This document shows, piece by piece, positions 16,330-24,788 of a stretch of 58,422 bases of DNA. The notes under the pieces were generated by a model. It had not been told where the DNA came from. It searched no databases and was given only the letters and a program-made list of their open reading frames with translations. How positions within the stretch are numbered: position 1 is the stretch's first letter; every line of letters begins with the position of its first letter. The translations under genes were made by a program, and so were the position numbers. This DNA is from Clostridiales bacterium DTU069 (GTDB lineage Bacteria > Bacillota > Clostridia > DSM-8532). Location of the stretch: positions 1 to 58,422 of the forward strand of contig LFRV01000079.1 in the NCBI GenBank assembly GCA_001512485.1, read 5' to 3'.

Positions 16330-16372
16330 AACAGCTAATTGGTACAATGTGCCGGTTAGCTGTTCGTTATTA
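16330..16372 (+). terminator. Terminator-like hairpin after tRNA-Leu
   Basis: AACAGCTAA (16330-16338) pairs perfectly with TTAGCTGTT (16356-16364); GGTAC/GTGCC pairs inside the loop. The following CGTTATTATA is only moderately T-rich. Its position 8 bases past the tRNA end suggests it defines the 3' end of the transcript. Confidence 0.6.
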
Positions 16373-16475
16373 TATGCCCAGGGAATTTTATTATTTATCA
16401 GCCGCTTTTCAGTATCTTTATGGTTCTTGCTGGTTTGCCCACATTTAATTGACACAAACACATAGTTTCTATTTG

Positions 16476-16504
16476 TTGAAATGTGTGAGCTCGCACAGTA
16501 TAAT
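16476..16504 (+). promoter_or_regulatory. Promoter with a palindromic operator in the spacer
   Basis: TTGAAA (16476-16481), 17 bp, TATAAT (16499-16504). The spacer is almost entirely filled by the palindrome TGTGTGAGCTCGCACA (16482-16497; one mismatched pair). A dimeric regulator bound there would cover the promoter. The next gene, 180 bases downstream, encodes a LuxR-type HTH, making autoregulation a natural guess, but the palindrome could belong to another factor. Confidence 0.65.
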
Positions 16505-16687
16505 AATGATAGCGACAATTTGGGGAGGCGCAACCAGCCGCATGGTCGCTTTGTAATGCGTTACCGAAAGAATTGAAGGCGCGGTAAAAAGGGCAATCTG
16601 TTGCTCAAACCAAAAGATGCCCCCAAGCCCGCTGATGAAAATGTAAAAAGCAGTATTAGCGGTGCATATTTATTTGGGGGTGGCGAG

Positions 16688-18132
16688 ATGGCGGACAGAC
16701 ATCCGCAAAAGAAATTAAATATCAATCTGGATGAACGAAAATTTCCATTCTTGTCCATTCCCTGTTTTCCTCATGGATGTTGGCCTTTCTTTTTGAAGGT
16801 CAAATCTTCTATTCCCTTGCCGGTGCTTATAAAATCGACCCTGCCGTTATGGTTTTTTGCGGCGTCGCGGCTATTTTTGCCGGACTGCTTTTGTGCGGTC
16901 TTTTTATAAAAACAAAGAAAGCTGCAAAACGGCTGTTTTTGTATTCTTATCTCTTTTTCATCGCCGAATCCGTGATTTTTTTCTTCCCACCGTCCGTATT
17001 CTGGACGGTCGGGATTATTGTGGGTTCATTTCTGGCTGGTAGTTGTGTGGCAGCCTGGGCGTTTTACCTGAAATGCGGCACGCCGAAAAACGAGCGGATC
17101 AAAACGGTCGCTGATATGCTGATCTTATCCAATGTTCTTATGATACTTTGCAATATGGCGGCCATCCATCTATCACCGCAGACAGGGCTCGCATTGGCCA
17201 TGTTTATGCTGCTCGGTGCCTTCGTGTTTGCCTTAAAGCTTCCGTCAGATGATAACGCAGTTTCCTCCGCTCCCTCCGCACAGAGTGAGAATCCCGTGGG
17301 CATAGCGAGACTTCTAATTTTCTTGTGCCTGTTCATAGTCATTATCACCATAAACTCGGGGCTTATGTATCAGGTGGTGGTTCCCGCATTTGCGCATCTT
17401 GAAGGGTTGACAAGCTGGTATTGGGCCGTTCCTTATATCGTTGCACTCTTTGTCATGAGAAATCTGCCCCGGCGAATTAACCGGGCTTATATCCTCTATG
17501 TGGCCATCGCAATGATCGGGCTTTCGTTTATCGGGTTTATGAGCCTTGGCCGCTGGGCGGCCAGCTATCTACTTGTCAATACACTGATGCTGGGGGCCTG
17601 CGGCGTGTACGACCTGTTTTGGTGGAGCATACTCGGCGAAATGCTGGAGTTTCACAAAAATCCCGCCAAGATTCTTGGTATTGGCCTCTCCGCCAACGTT
17701 TTAGGAGTGTTGCTGGGCGGGCTCATTGGCAAAGCCATCACATCCACGGGTACGCGTATTTCAGATTCCACTCTGCTGGCGCTGGTCGTGGTTTGTGTGA
17801 CACTGGTTCTTCTGCCGCCGCTTCACAAGCATCTTTCCTCTCTGCTCAAAGGTCATGCGTACCTCTCGGAGTTCTCCGGACTGTCCGCTCAGGAACAAAC
17901 AGGCCAGATTGAGCGAGCTGCAAGGTTCGGAAATCTGTCGGAACGGGAAAGCCAGGTAGCCTCTCTGTTGCTTCAGGGAAAGACCTACAGGACGATTGCC
18001 GTCGAACTAACGATCAGTGAAAATACGGTCAAGTATTATGTGAAAAACATCTATTCCAAATTTGGTATACAAAGCCGCGCGGAGTTGATAAACATCATAT
18101 TGAAAAAAGAGGACGCCTCCCCTCCCGTATAA
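16688..18132 (+). pseudogene. 12-TM membrane protein with LuxR-type HTH; 5' end frameshifted
   Basis: The main frame (ATG 16777 to 18132, 451 residues) encodes about twelve membrane helices followed by a LuxR-type helix-turn-helix (about 385-443: LSERESQVASLLLQG, then ISENTVKYYVKNIYSKF). This architecture is that of membrane-anchored LuxR-type regulators with an MFS-like sensor part. ATG 16777 has no ribosome binding site and falls inside the first helix. A good start exists at ATG 16688 behind GGGGGTGG, but it is in another frame (MADRHPQKKLNINL) and would need a shift near 16770 to join. Either the gene is damaged at the 5' end, or a sequencing error or an unusual start is involved. A double terminator follows, and the upstream promoter has a palindrome. 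Confidence 0.7.
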
Positions 18133-18155
18133 CCCTCTGAAAATCATGTAATTTG

Positions 18156-18187
18156 AGCCCCTACCCGAAAAAGGTAGGGGCTTTTTT
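18156..18187 (+). terminator. Intrinsic terminator after the LuxR-type gene
   Basis: A perfect 10-bp stem AGCCCCTACC/GGTAGGGGCT with a 7-base loop (18156-18182) followed by TTTTT. Confidence 0.92.
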
Positions 18188-18194
18188 CATGCAA

Positions 18195-18217
18195 ACTACC
18201 CGGTCGGGTGGTTTTTT
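18195..18217 (+). terminator. Second tandem terminator
   Basis: A short stem ACTACCCG/CGGGTGGT (18195-18212; the innermost pairs must open to form a loop) followed by TTTTTT. It backs up the terminator at 18156-18187 and separates the LuxR-type gene from the genes downstream. Confidence 0.7.
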
Positions 18218-18281
18218 ACGGCCCCGTTTTTGCTATGCTACTATAGAAGAATAAAATTATGCCGGACAAGGGGGGATATGC

Positions 18282-18812
18282 TTGAATGCGATCAAAAGAA
18301 AAAACTTCGTCCTGGCAAATCTTACCGGCTTTGGCATATTGGCAGGCGTTATGCTTCTCGTTTTCGGGGGAGCACTGTCTGAAATCCGGGCGCAGATACT
18401 TCTGGCAGGCACAGTGATTGCAAGCATAGTTGTGGCGGCGTTTTGGCTGCGGGGGCTAAGAAAACTAAAGATTGCGCGGCTCATTACGGAAAATCCGATC
18501 CTCCATATAAATACCGCCGTAATAAGCGACCTGTCCGGTGAAGCGGCACAGCGGGAGAACATCGAAAACATCGAAGTGATCGTCTCCTATTTTGGCATTC
18601 TGCTGGGCGAAAAAATCATCAAGTTCAACCAGGATGGCATCCGACTCAGGGCCGTAGAGATCGGAACGGATTTCATTTCCTTCACCTGCGGCACGGAAAA
18701 GCGGACGCAGAACATCCGGATTTTACGCCCGGGAATCGATCCGGCGGCACTGGAGCAAATCTCTGAGAGATTCCGCTATGAGACTGGAATCACACCTACA
18801 CTGCTGCCTTGA
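18282..18812 (+). CDS. Membrane-anchored protein of unknown function
   Basis: I do not recognise this 176-residue protein. Two adjacent hydrophobic segments (about 12-33 and 38-57) are followed by a 115-residue soluble part with alternating beta-type sequence (IENIEVIVSYFGILLGEKIIKFNQDGIRLRAVEIGTD), likely cytoplasmic and PH-like in style. The start is TTG 18282, about 7 bases after AAGGGGGG; the nearby ATG at 18286 is in another frame. It stands behind two terminators, so it has its own promoter (a possible extended -10 TGCTACTAT at about 18235-18243). It begins the run of zinc-ribbon genes. Confidence 0.65.
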   Translation: MNAIKRKNFVLANLTGFGILAGVMLLVFGGALSEIRAQILLAGTVIASIVVAAFWLRGLRKLKIARLITENPILHINTAVISDLSGEAAQRENIENIEVIVSYFGILLGEKIIKFNQDGIRLRAVEIGTDFISFTCGTEKRTQNIRILRPGIDPAALEQISERFRYETGITPTLLP

Positions 18813-18874
18813 CGGACAGAAGCAAAAATAGAATTCGGCAGTGATGCTGGGAAAAACAGAAGGAGGAACAGGAT

Positions 18875-19552
18875 ATGTATTGCACAAACTGCGGAACACA
18901 AATATCAGAAAACACCAGCTTCTGTCCCGCTTGCGGCAGCGGGATCAATCAGGCATCCCAAAACACACCGCAGTCCGTGGGACTACGCGGATTCTCGACC
19001 CGCATCAGCGACCCGGCCTTCGCCAAATAAAACAGCAACCGCTGGGCAGCTATATTTTCTATGTTTCTTGCCGTTGCCGCTGTCGTTGGTTTTCATATTG
19101 CAGGCGAGATGGGTGTAGAAGATATGAGCAATCCCCAATCGCTCTATATCGGCTTCGGGATCGGCGGCATGTTTTTGGTGATCGCGCTGTTTCAAATACT
19201 GGGCAGAAAGCGCAGCAAGACCTGGGACGGCACGGTGGAGGACAAGAAGATCAAAAAGAAAACCAAACGGCACGATTATGACAACGATAATGTCCAATAT
19301 GAGGACTATCTGGAATATTCCGTTGTCATACGAAGCGACCAAGGGAAACGGCACACCATTAAATCTCAAGACAGCGATACCCTGTATAACTACTATCAGA
19401 TCGGCGACCGGGTGCGGCACCACGCGAGGTTGAATTCTTATGAGAAATACGACAAGACGGGCGACGCATTTATCCCGTGCAACGCCTGCGGGACACTGTG
19501 CGATATAAGCGAGGACACCTGCTTCCGTTGCAAATGCCCGCTGCTCAAATAG
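18875..19552 (+). pseudogene. Double zinc-ribbon membrane protein interrupted by an in-frame stop
   Basis: The frame opens with ATG 18875 behind AGGAGGAA and encodes MYCTNCGTQ...FCPACG, a zinc ribbon with Cys3, 6, 17, 20. After 51 codons, ending DPAFAK, there is TAA at 19028-19030. The same frame continues uninterrupted with NSNRWAAIFS, two membrane segments, a basic linker, a soluble beta domain and a C-terminal Cys cluster CNACGTLC...CFRCKC, ending at 19552. Total length without the stop would be 225 residues. The second part has no ribosome binding site at its first ATG (19061). One substitution (for example Tyr TAT/TAC to TAA) explains this; recoding or sequencing error cannot be excluded. 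The Cys spacing is identical to that in the genes at 19597 and 23136. Confidence 0.75.
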
Positions 19553-19596
19553 ATGGGGAAACGATATTTATATTCTGAAAAGGGAGGTTTTTATCT

Positions 19597-22500
19597 ATGA
19601 GCAAATATTGCAAAAATTGTGGTTCGCCGCTAAAAGCCGAAGTTAAATTCTGCGGCTCCTGCGGTACGGCGGTACCTGCGCCGAACAGGCAGGGGACGGC
19701 TCAAGCGGCCCCAACCGCTCAAAACAGCGCTCAAGCGCTTGCCGCTGAAAAGGCAAAACGGTCGGACGACAGAAATACAGGCAGGTTAAAAAAACTACTC
19801 ATTCCGGGGATGGCTTTCTTAACCATAGTGATTGCGCTTGTAATCGCCGTTCCCAGGTTATTTGATTTATCTCAGAACTCCGCAGGCATCGAAAGCTTCA
19901 CAGACATTGAAAGTGTCACAGGCCAGCCTTATGCTGGCAAGGCCGTCACCATCAGCGGAGAGGGCTTTGGCTATTACGATCCGGAAAATAGCCGGGTGAC
20001 GATAGACGGTAAGGATACGCCCATCATCAGTTGGGGTGAAAATGAGGTTTCGGTTATCGTACCGGCGGGCATCACTGCGGGGAAAAAGGAAGTTCTGCTT
20101 TCAAACCCACCTGAATTTGACAAAAAAAGCATCAAAACAGAATTTATGGAACATAAAAAAACCGAGCTTGCAAGCGTGACGCTGTCTCCGTCGGAGGACA
20201 ACCGGATTGAACGTGACGGCTTTACGCTCATTGTTCCCGCCGGCAGTGTGGCGGAGGAGAAAAAAATCATCATCTACAAATACGACACACCGGCCATTGA
20301 CGGCAGCCCGTATTACACAGTAACCGACGAATACGAGATTACCGGACCCGATGGCGGTCATGTATTCTTCGACCATCCCGTCCTTTTCGGTTTGGATGTA
20401 AAAGACGAGGAGGAAGCGCTGCAAACCTCCTTCCAGATTTTCGATGAGTTCGAAGGCCTTTGGGTTAAGGCCGAAACGGTCTATGTTGAAGAAGAAGGAA
20501 AGCTGTATCTGGCGACAAACCATTTCAGCGGCTTTCGTAAATTTGTGAGCGTTATGTACCAGGGCTCCAAAAAAATGGTGGGCGAGGCGGTGGACGCGGG
20601 CAAAAAGGGCATTGATTATATATACAAAAGCGGAAAAGATGCCAAGAATGCCGTCGTCAAGCTTGGGGAAGAAGCCTGGGTCGCCATCAAGGATGCAACG
20701 GTAGAAGATTTTGTCGGCGTGAGCGATGCGGATGGTAACTTCATCGTTTATTACAGGGTGGCAGACGCAAAAACCGACCCTTCCATCCCCGATTTGGCAA
20801 GGGAGATGGCGGCGGCTTTTTCCACCGCCTATGACGAATACAGGGATCTTTTTGGCGAAGACAACGTACCGCCTACAAGGAAGGTCGTAATGCCGTGGAC
20901 AGGTCCCGCTACGGTCGCTAATGACCCAATAAAGGTCTACATAGACCCCCGCTATAACAAAACCGGCGCCGTGGCTAAGAGTGCGACGACAGGCAATATC
21001 ATCATGCCTTCGCAATTCAGCCACGGAGATACAGCGTCCACCTGTGCGCATGAACTGTTCCACGCCGTGCAGTACCATCAGCTTGGCTTAAAGCAGCTCT
21101 ATATGGCCAACGGATTAAAGGATATCGACGGCAGCTTAACGGGAGGAGACCCGGAGGTTTACAGGATATTTTCCGATAACAAGTGGTTTCTGGAGGCTAC
21201 GGCGGAGTATGCGGGGCGGTTTATCGGCACAGACGAGGGCGTGGGAAAACCGATGCACCAAAGCATTGACGCCTCCAGGCCCTATTACGCATTAAACGGC
21301 TCCCATGATTACGGCGTATCCTCCTTTTTGGATTACATAATCACCTCTCGGCAGACAGACGAAAGCGCCCAAACCCGAACGGAAGGCTTCAGGGAGCTTT
21401 GGAACACCGTCACGGGGAATTACGGTTTAACAACAGATATCAACGCCGCTCTTGACGGTTTTGTCCGAAGCAAGCTGAGCAGCCCTGTGCAAAGCCTGTA
21501 TGAGGATTTTTGGCGCGACGCTTTCACGCGCTCATATATGCCCGACGCAAAAGAGATCGCCGGGGGATTGAAGGATATCCTTAACCTGTCCAAAGCCGTT
21601 AACGCGGCCTCAATAATGAGGATTATGGAAAACGGAGCCGGTGTATTCCGGTATAACCTCACGCCTGCTTCCGTTCCCGAGGATGAAACGGCGCTCACCC
21701 GCTCCTTTTGGTTAAAGGCCTCGCCGGCCAATATGATTGGAGACGTATACCGCTTAGGCGGCCTTGAAGCAACCGACCGCATCCCGGGAGAACCGCCTTA
21801 TGAGGGCGCCGTTAATTTCGGCGATGCGTCTGTCAAGGATGTACTCGTGTCATATTCCGCAGGCGATTCCATTGGGCTGGTTTGCGTGTTTAAAAGCTTC
21901 CCCGCAAAAAATGCGGAGCTTCAGGTGACTATTTCCACGACCTCTCTAAAATGGGATAACCAAAAGGATATTGAGAAAAAGGTGAGCAACACCACCCTGA
22001 AGAACAGCGACAAGCTTGCCTTCACCCCGACGCTGCCTGAGCAAAAACCGGGCGATTCTCCCTTTACCGCGGTTGTTACCCTAAACAATAATGAGGACTA
22101 TAAAACTGAGCTTGACAGGGTGGAAAACGGAAAATCCTTCGAGGTGAGCGCGCCTGTAAAGGAGCTTCCTCCCGATAAGGTTTCGGTGAACATCAAGATA
22201 TTCAAGGATGGAAAGCTGGTCCACGAGTACCAGTCGGGAGATCTGGCGGCCGAAGCGATGGTATACATCAAGGGCTCCGGGACTCTGGAGGTCGAGCTGA
22301 CCAAGGATGAGTTACCCTATACCCATTCATTCACGGCGGAAGCCTGGCCCGAGGGTGAATACAGTTTTAGATGGGTGCTTGACGGCAAAAACGCTACGAA
22401 GGAGGAAACGGCCAAAAATGAGTCAAGCGTTACCGCCGACTATGATGAATTCAAAACATACAAACCCTATGTCATGCTATACGACCTTAAGGGCAACCAG

Positions 22501-23088
22501 CTTGCTAAAGCCGAAGTCTCCCTGACCCTCAAGGAAAAGGAAGAGAAGCCCAAGCCTTCCTCCGAACCTACAGCATCCACCCCGCCAGCCGATCCGGTCA
22601 CACTGGATCCGGACAGCGATATTGTGCCGGTAGCTTCGTCGGGAAATTTCGTGTGCAGCACTTGGATAAACACCAGTATGGATTCATTTGCGGTGGGCGG
22701 CGGGACTCTCACCGGCGCAAATTGGGGCTACAGCAGGGGCTACCGCGGCTACAATCTCTCCGGCACCTGCAAAGCTGGTGAGACGGTTTCCCTGAGTATT
22801 TCCGGTACGATGGGAGAAATGGGATATCAAATGGAGCATAAAGGAAACGACCTTATTATGACACTGAAGGTTTTTGATACGAGCGGCAAAGAGATAACAC
22901 AATTCACGCAAAAAGTCGAAATGTTAAAAAGCGGGTCGGCATCCTTGGGTGATACGGTTTCGATTGTGGTACCCGACAACGCTTCAAGGGTGGAAATGTT
23001 AGGCTCCTTCTCTTGCAATTGGGTTACGCCTCATAGCGGCGCCAGTGAGATGGTGGCAGTCTCGGCAAAGCTCAACGTAGCCAAATAG
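19597..23088 (+). CDS. Zinc-ribbon, membrane-anchored large HExxH protein
   Basis: An 1163-residue protein I cannot name. Order of parts: zinc ribbon (Cys5, 8, 19, 22); a low-complexity Ala/Gln linker; one membrane helix (about 67-88), so the rest is probably outside the cell; an IPT/TIG-like beta domain (about 100-175, GKAVTISGEGFGYYD); a beta domain resembling that in the lipoprotein at 24789 (about 190-310, ending NHFSGF); then a zincin-like region with HELFH at 485-489 inside TCAHELFHAVQYH and WFLEATAEYAG at 530-540, which supplies a candidate third ligand (E533 or E537); then beta-rich repeats, a Ser/Thr/Pro linker (about 980-1010) and a C-terminal beta domain. HExxH plus downstream Glu is the gluzincin pattern; peptidase activity is inference. 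ATG follows GGGAGG, 44 bases after the preceding gene. Confidence 0.8.
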   Translation: MSKYCKNCGSPLKAEVKFCGSCGTAVPAPNRQGTAQAAPTAQNSAQALAAEKAKRSDDRNTGRLKKLLIPGMAFLTIVIALVIAVPRLFDLSQNSAGIESFTDIESVTGQPYAGKAVTISGEGFGYYDPENSRVTIDGKDTPIISWGENEVSVIVPAGITAGKKEVLLSNPPEFDKKSIKTEFMEHKKTELASVTLSPSEDNRIERDGFTLIVPAGSVAEEKKIIIYKYDTPAIDGSPYYTVTDEYEITGPDGGHVFFDHPVLFGLDVKDEEEALQTSFQIFDEFEGLWVKAETVYVEEEGKLYLATNHFSGFRKFVSVMYQGSKKMVGEAVDAGKKGIDYIYKSGKDAKNAVVKLGEEAWVAIKDATVEDFVGVSDADGNFIVYYRVADAKTDPSIPDLAREMAAAFSTAYDEYRDLFGEDNVPPTRKVVMPWTGPATVANDPIKVYIDPRYNKTGAVAKSATTGNIIMPSQFSHGDTASTCAHELFHAVQYHQLGLKQLYMANGLKDIDGSLTGGDPEVYRIFSDNKWFLEATAEYAGRFIGTDEGVGKPMHQSIDASRPYYALNGSHDYGVSSFLDYIITSRQTDESAQTRTEGFRELWNTVTGNYGLTTDINAALDGFVRSKLSSPVQSLYEDFWRDAFTRSYMPDAKEIAGGLKDILNLSKAVNAASIMRIMENGAGVFRYNLTPASVPEDETALTRSFWLKASPANMIGDVYRLGGLEATDRIPGEPPYEGAVNFGDASVKDVLVSYSAGDSIGLVCVFKSFPAKNAELQVTISTTSLKWDNQKDIEKKVSNTTLKNSDKLAFTPTLPEQKPGDSPFTAVVTLNNNEDYKTELDRVENGKSFEVSAPVKELPPDKVSVNIKIFKDGKLVHEYQSGDLAAEAMVYIKGSGTLEVELTKDELPYTHSFTAEAWPEGEYSFRWVLDGKNATKEETAKNESSVTADYDEFKTYKPYVMLYDLKGNQLAKAEVSLTLKEKEEKPKPSSEPTASTPPADPVTLDPDSDIVPVASSGNFVCSTWINTSMDSFAVGGGTLTGANWGYSRGYRGYNLSGTCKAGETVSLSISGTMGEMGYQMEHKGNDLIMTLKVFDTSGKEITQFTQKVEMLKSGSASLGDTVSIVVPDNASRVEMLGSFSCNWVTPHSGASEMVAVSAKLNVAK

Positions 23089-23135
23089 CCATTTACCATT
23101 ATGCGATTTACTGAGGAGATAAGGGAGTGATGCCC

Positions 23136-23690
23136 ATGTTTTGCAGACACTGCGGAACCAAAAATCCTGCCCAGGCCGGATTCTGCTCCGGCTGCGGGGC
23201 GAAAGCGGGTGCTCAAAAGGGTGCTCCGCAGCCAATACCAGCCCCTAAACGCCCATCCGAACGGCAGACGCTGAAAAACAAACTGATGGACCTGCTGATA
23301 ATTCCCGTTGCGGTTATCCTCATTCTGTTGGGAATCGGCCAGTTAGCCCTTGGGGTGGCGGGCAGTACGGCCACCGCCCAGGTGACCGGATATGAGCAGA
23401 AGTATATCCTTCACAATGACGAATCCACAAGGAATTCCAGCCGTTATAAGCTGGAATACCAGTTCTCCGTGAACGGCGAGCGTTATACCGGCTCGGTGAC
23501 GCGGGTTTTTCCGGGCGGGAGCCACATGAGGCAGACTATCCCGGTGCGCTATCTTCCCTTCTGGCCCCATGTCAATGCGGAGGACGGCGAAACGGCGGGG
23601 CTTGCCGGTCCTGTCATGGCGGGATTGGGTGTTTTGTTGCTTGTGGTTGCAGTCAAGAGAAAATCCCGACCCCGGAACAAAAGCCGGTAG
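23136..23690 (+). CDS. Zinc-ribbon membrane protein, DUF3592-like
   Basis: A 184-residue protein: an N-terminal zinc ribbon (Cys3, 6, 17, 20; MFCRHCGTKNPAQAGFCSGCG has the same spacing as its neighbours), a Pro-rich linker, a membrane helix (about 49-68), an extracytoplasmic beta domain (YKLEYQFSVNGERYTGSVTRVF followed by VRYLP) as in DUF3592-type proteins, and a second C-terminal helix (about 155-172). The frame is open to GTG 23127 and ATG 23130; ATG 23136 has the best distance to AAGGGAG and gives the canonical ribbon start. It follows the large HExxH gene by 47 bases. About 45 residues of another frame (ending GELLGGMGGYY at 23802) follow the stop and look like the tail of a former longer protein or of a lost neighbour. 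Confidence 0.75.
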   Translation: MFCRHCGTKNPAQAGFCSGCGAKAGAQKGAPQPIPAPKRPSERQTLKNKLMDLLIIPVAVILILLGIGQLALGVAGSTATAQVTGYEQKYILHNDESTRNSSRYKLEYQFSVNGERYTGSVTRVFPGGSHMRQTIPVRYLPFWPHVNAEDGETAGLAGPVMAGLGVLLLVVAVKRKSRPRNKSR

Positions 23691-23829
23691 ACGGCTTTAT
23701 CCAAAATGGTGAAGCCAATTTATATAAACTCTCTATTTTATTTGGGACCGCTCTAATAAGTATCATCGGAGAACTGCTCGGCGGCATGGGCGGCTATTAT
23801 TAAAGCCACCCATGGAAAGGGGGATGACG

Positions 23830-24386
23830 ATGGAAAAAATTCAATGGCAGTCAGCGTACCCATATTTAGAAACACGGTTATTTTGAAGCAGTTGGGGATT
23901 GCCATCGGCATCCCCTTCGGCCTTATCGCGCTGGTCATCGGGCTTGCGTCGGGTAAAAGCGTCTATGCGTTCTATGGGCTGGGGCCCATTGCCGTATTGC
24001 TGTTTTTTACCTGGATTTTCATCATTGTGGTATATCGCGGAAAATATGAGGCGGAATTTGTGCTGGATGACAAGGGCGTACTCTGCCGTACGCAGGCAAA
24101 ACAGGCAAAAAAGAACCGAATCGTAAATGCCATTACGGTCGTATTGGGGCTGCTTTCCGGTAAACCCGCCGTGGCGGGCGTGGGGACGCTGGCGCAGTCG
24201 CGGCAGGAGACTTTTCTTAAATGGAACCGCGTCACGAATGTCAAATACAAGCCGAAAAGTCATACCATCCTCCTTCGCGGCGGATGGACGGAACAGGTTG
24301 CGTTGTTCTGCACGGAGGATAATTATGCGCCAGTCGAGCGCGAAGTGATGACCCGTACAATCCACTTGAGAGAGAAACGCTTATGA
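23830..24386 (+). pseudogene. Two-TM protein of unknown function, frameshifted near its start
   Basis: ATG 23830 lies correctly behind AAAGGGGG and encodes MEKIQWQ, but this frame stops at 23887-23892. The long frame (ATG 23844 to 24386, 180 residues) starts inside that piece without a ribosome binding site and reads MAVSVPIFRNTVILKQLG, then two membrane helices (about 19-37 and 42-64) and a basic soluble domain with YKPKSHTILLRGGW. Inserting one base near 23849 would join them as MEKIQWQ-VSVPIFRN, so I regard this as one gene with a one-base deletion, or a sequencing error. The product is unknown; two helices plus a PH-like beta domain resembles the 18282 protein in layout. The next small frame overlaps its stop as ATGA. 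Confidence 0.65.
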
Positions 24387-24592
24387 GAAAACCGGCTCAT
24401 GATATGCCGGAAAATGCCGGCGAAGAGGCCGACTACATGGAACTCTTTGAAAAAGAGATTGCCAAATACGAAAATCATGTGAAAATGAAATCCTTCCTCA
24501 CATACGGCTTGGGTAGGGATCATTTTCCATATATCCATCAAAAAGCTGTCAACGGAAAAGCTCATAACCGAAATCTACAAAATCAAAGGTAA
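24383..24592 (+). CDS. Small hypothetical protein
   Basis: A 69-residue frame whose ATG overlaps the previous stop (ATGA), as is common in coupled genes. The middle (ADYMELFEKEIAKYENHVKMKSF) looks like a natural amphipathic helix; the basic C-terminus (HNRNLQNQR) looks less natural and may follow another shift. No ribosome binding site beyond AGAGAGAAA. I know no homologue. It may be a remnant. Confidence 0.4.
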   Translation: MRKPAHDMPENAGEEADYMELFEKEIAKYENHVKMKSFLTYGLGRDHFPYIHQKAVNGKAHNRNLQNQR

Positions 24593-24650
24593 AGGGCGTC
24601 CACCTGTCTCACACTTTTCTTATTATTTATAATTATATATTACCTATCTA

Positions 24651-24678
24651 TTGAGCCGGAATGACAATAAAATATAAT
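24651..24678 (+). promoter_or_regulatory. Candidate promoter of the lipoprotein gene
   Basis: TTGAGC (24651-24656), 16 bp, TATAAT (24673-24678). The lipoprotein start lies about 110 bases downstream. Confidence 0.55.
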
Positions 24679-24788
24679 CGGGTGTTTTTTATATTTTGCA
24701 TTAGGTCCTGTTGAAAAGAGGATAATCCGAAATACTAAGAGTTTATGTAATATTCATCAGCATTTATCATAGAAAGGAGAGCATGCTT

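Noticed and set aside
16561-16687. Reading frame from ATG 16601 as an independent gene
   Set aside because: No ribosome binding site at 16601; the well-spaced start in that frame is ATG 16688 and is treated as the 5' end of the LuxR-type gene.
20101-21078. 325-codon minus-strand ORF inside the HExxH protein gene
   Set aside because: Shadow of a GC-richer gene; Cys/Arg-rich composition and no start signal.
23691-23829. Frame ending GELLGGMGGYY between two cluster genes as a separate small gene
   Set aside because: It has no start signal and is open back into the 3' end of the 23136 gene in another frame; described there as a possible remnant instead.
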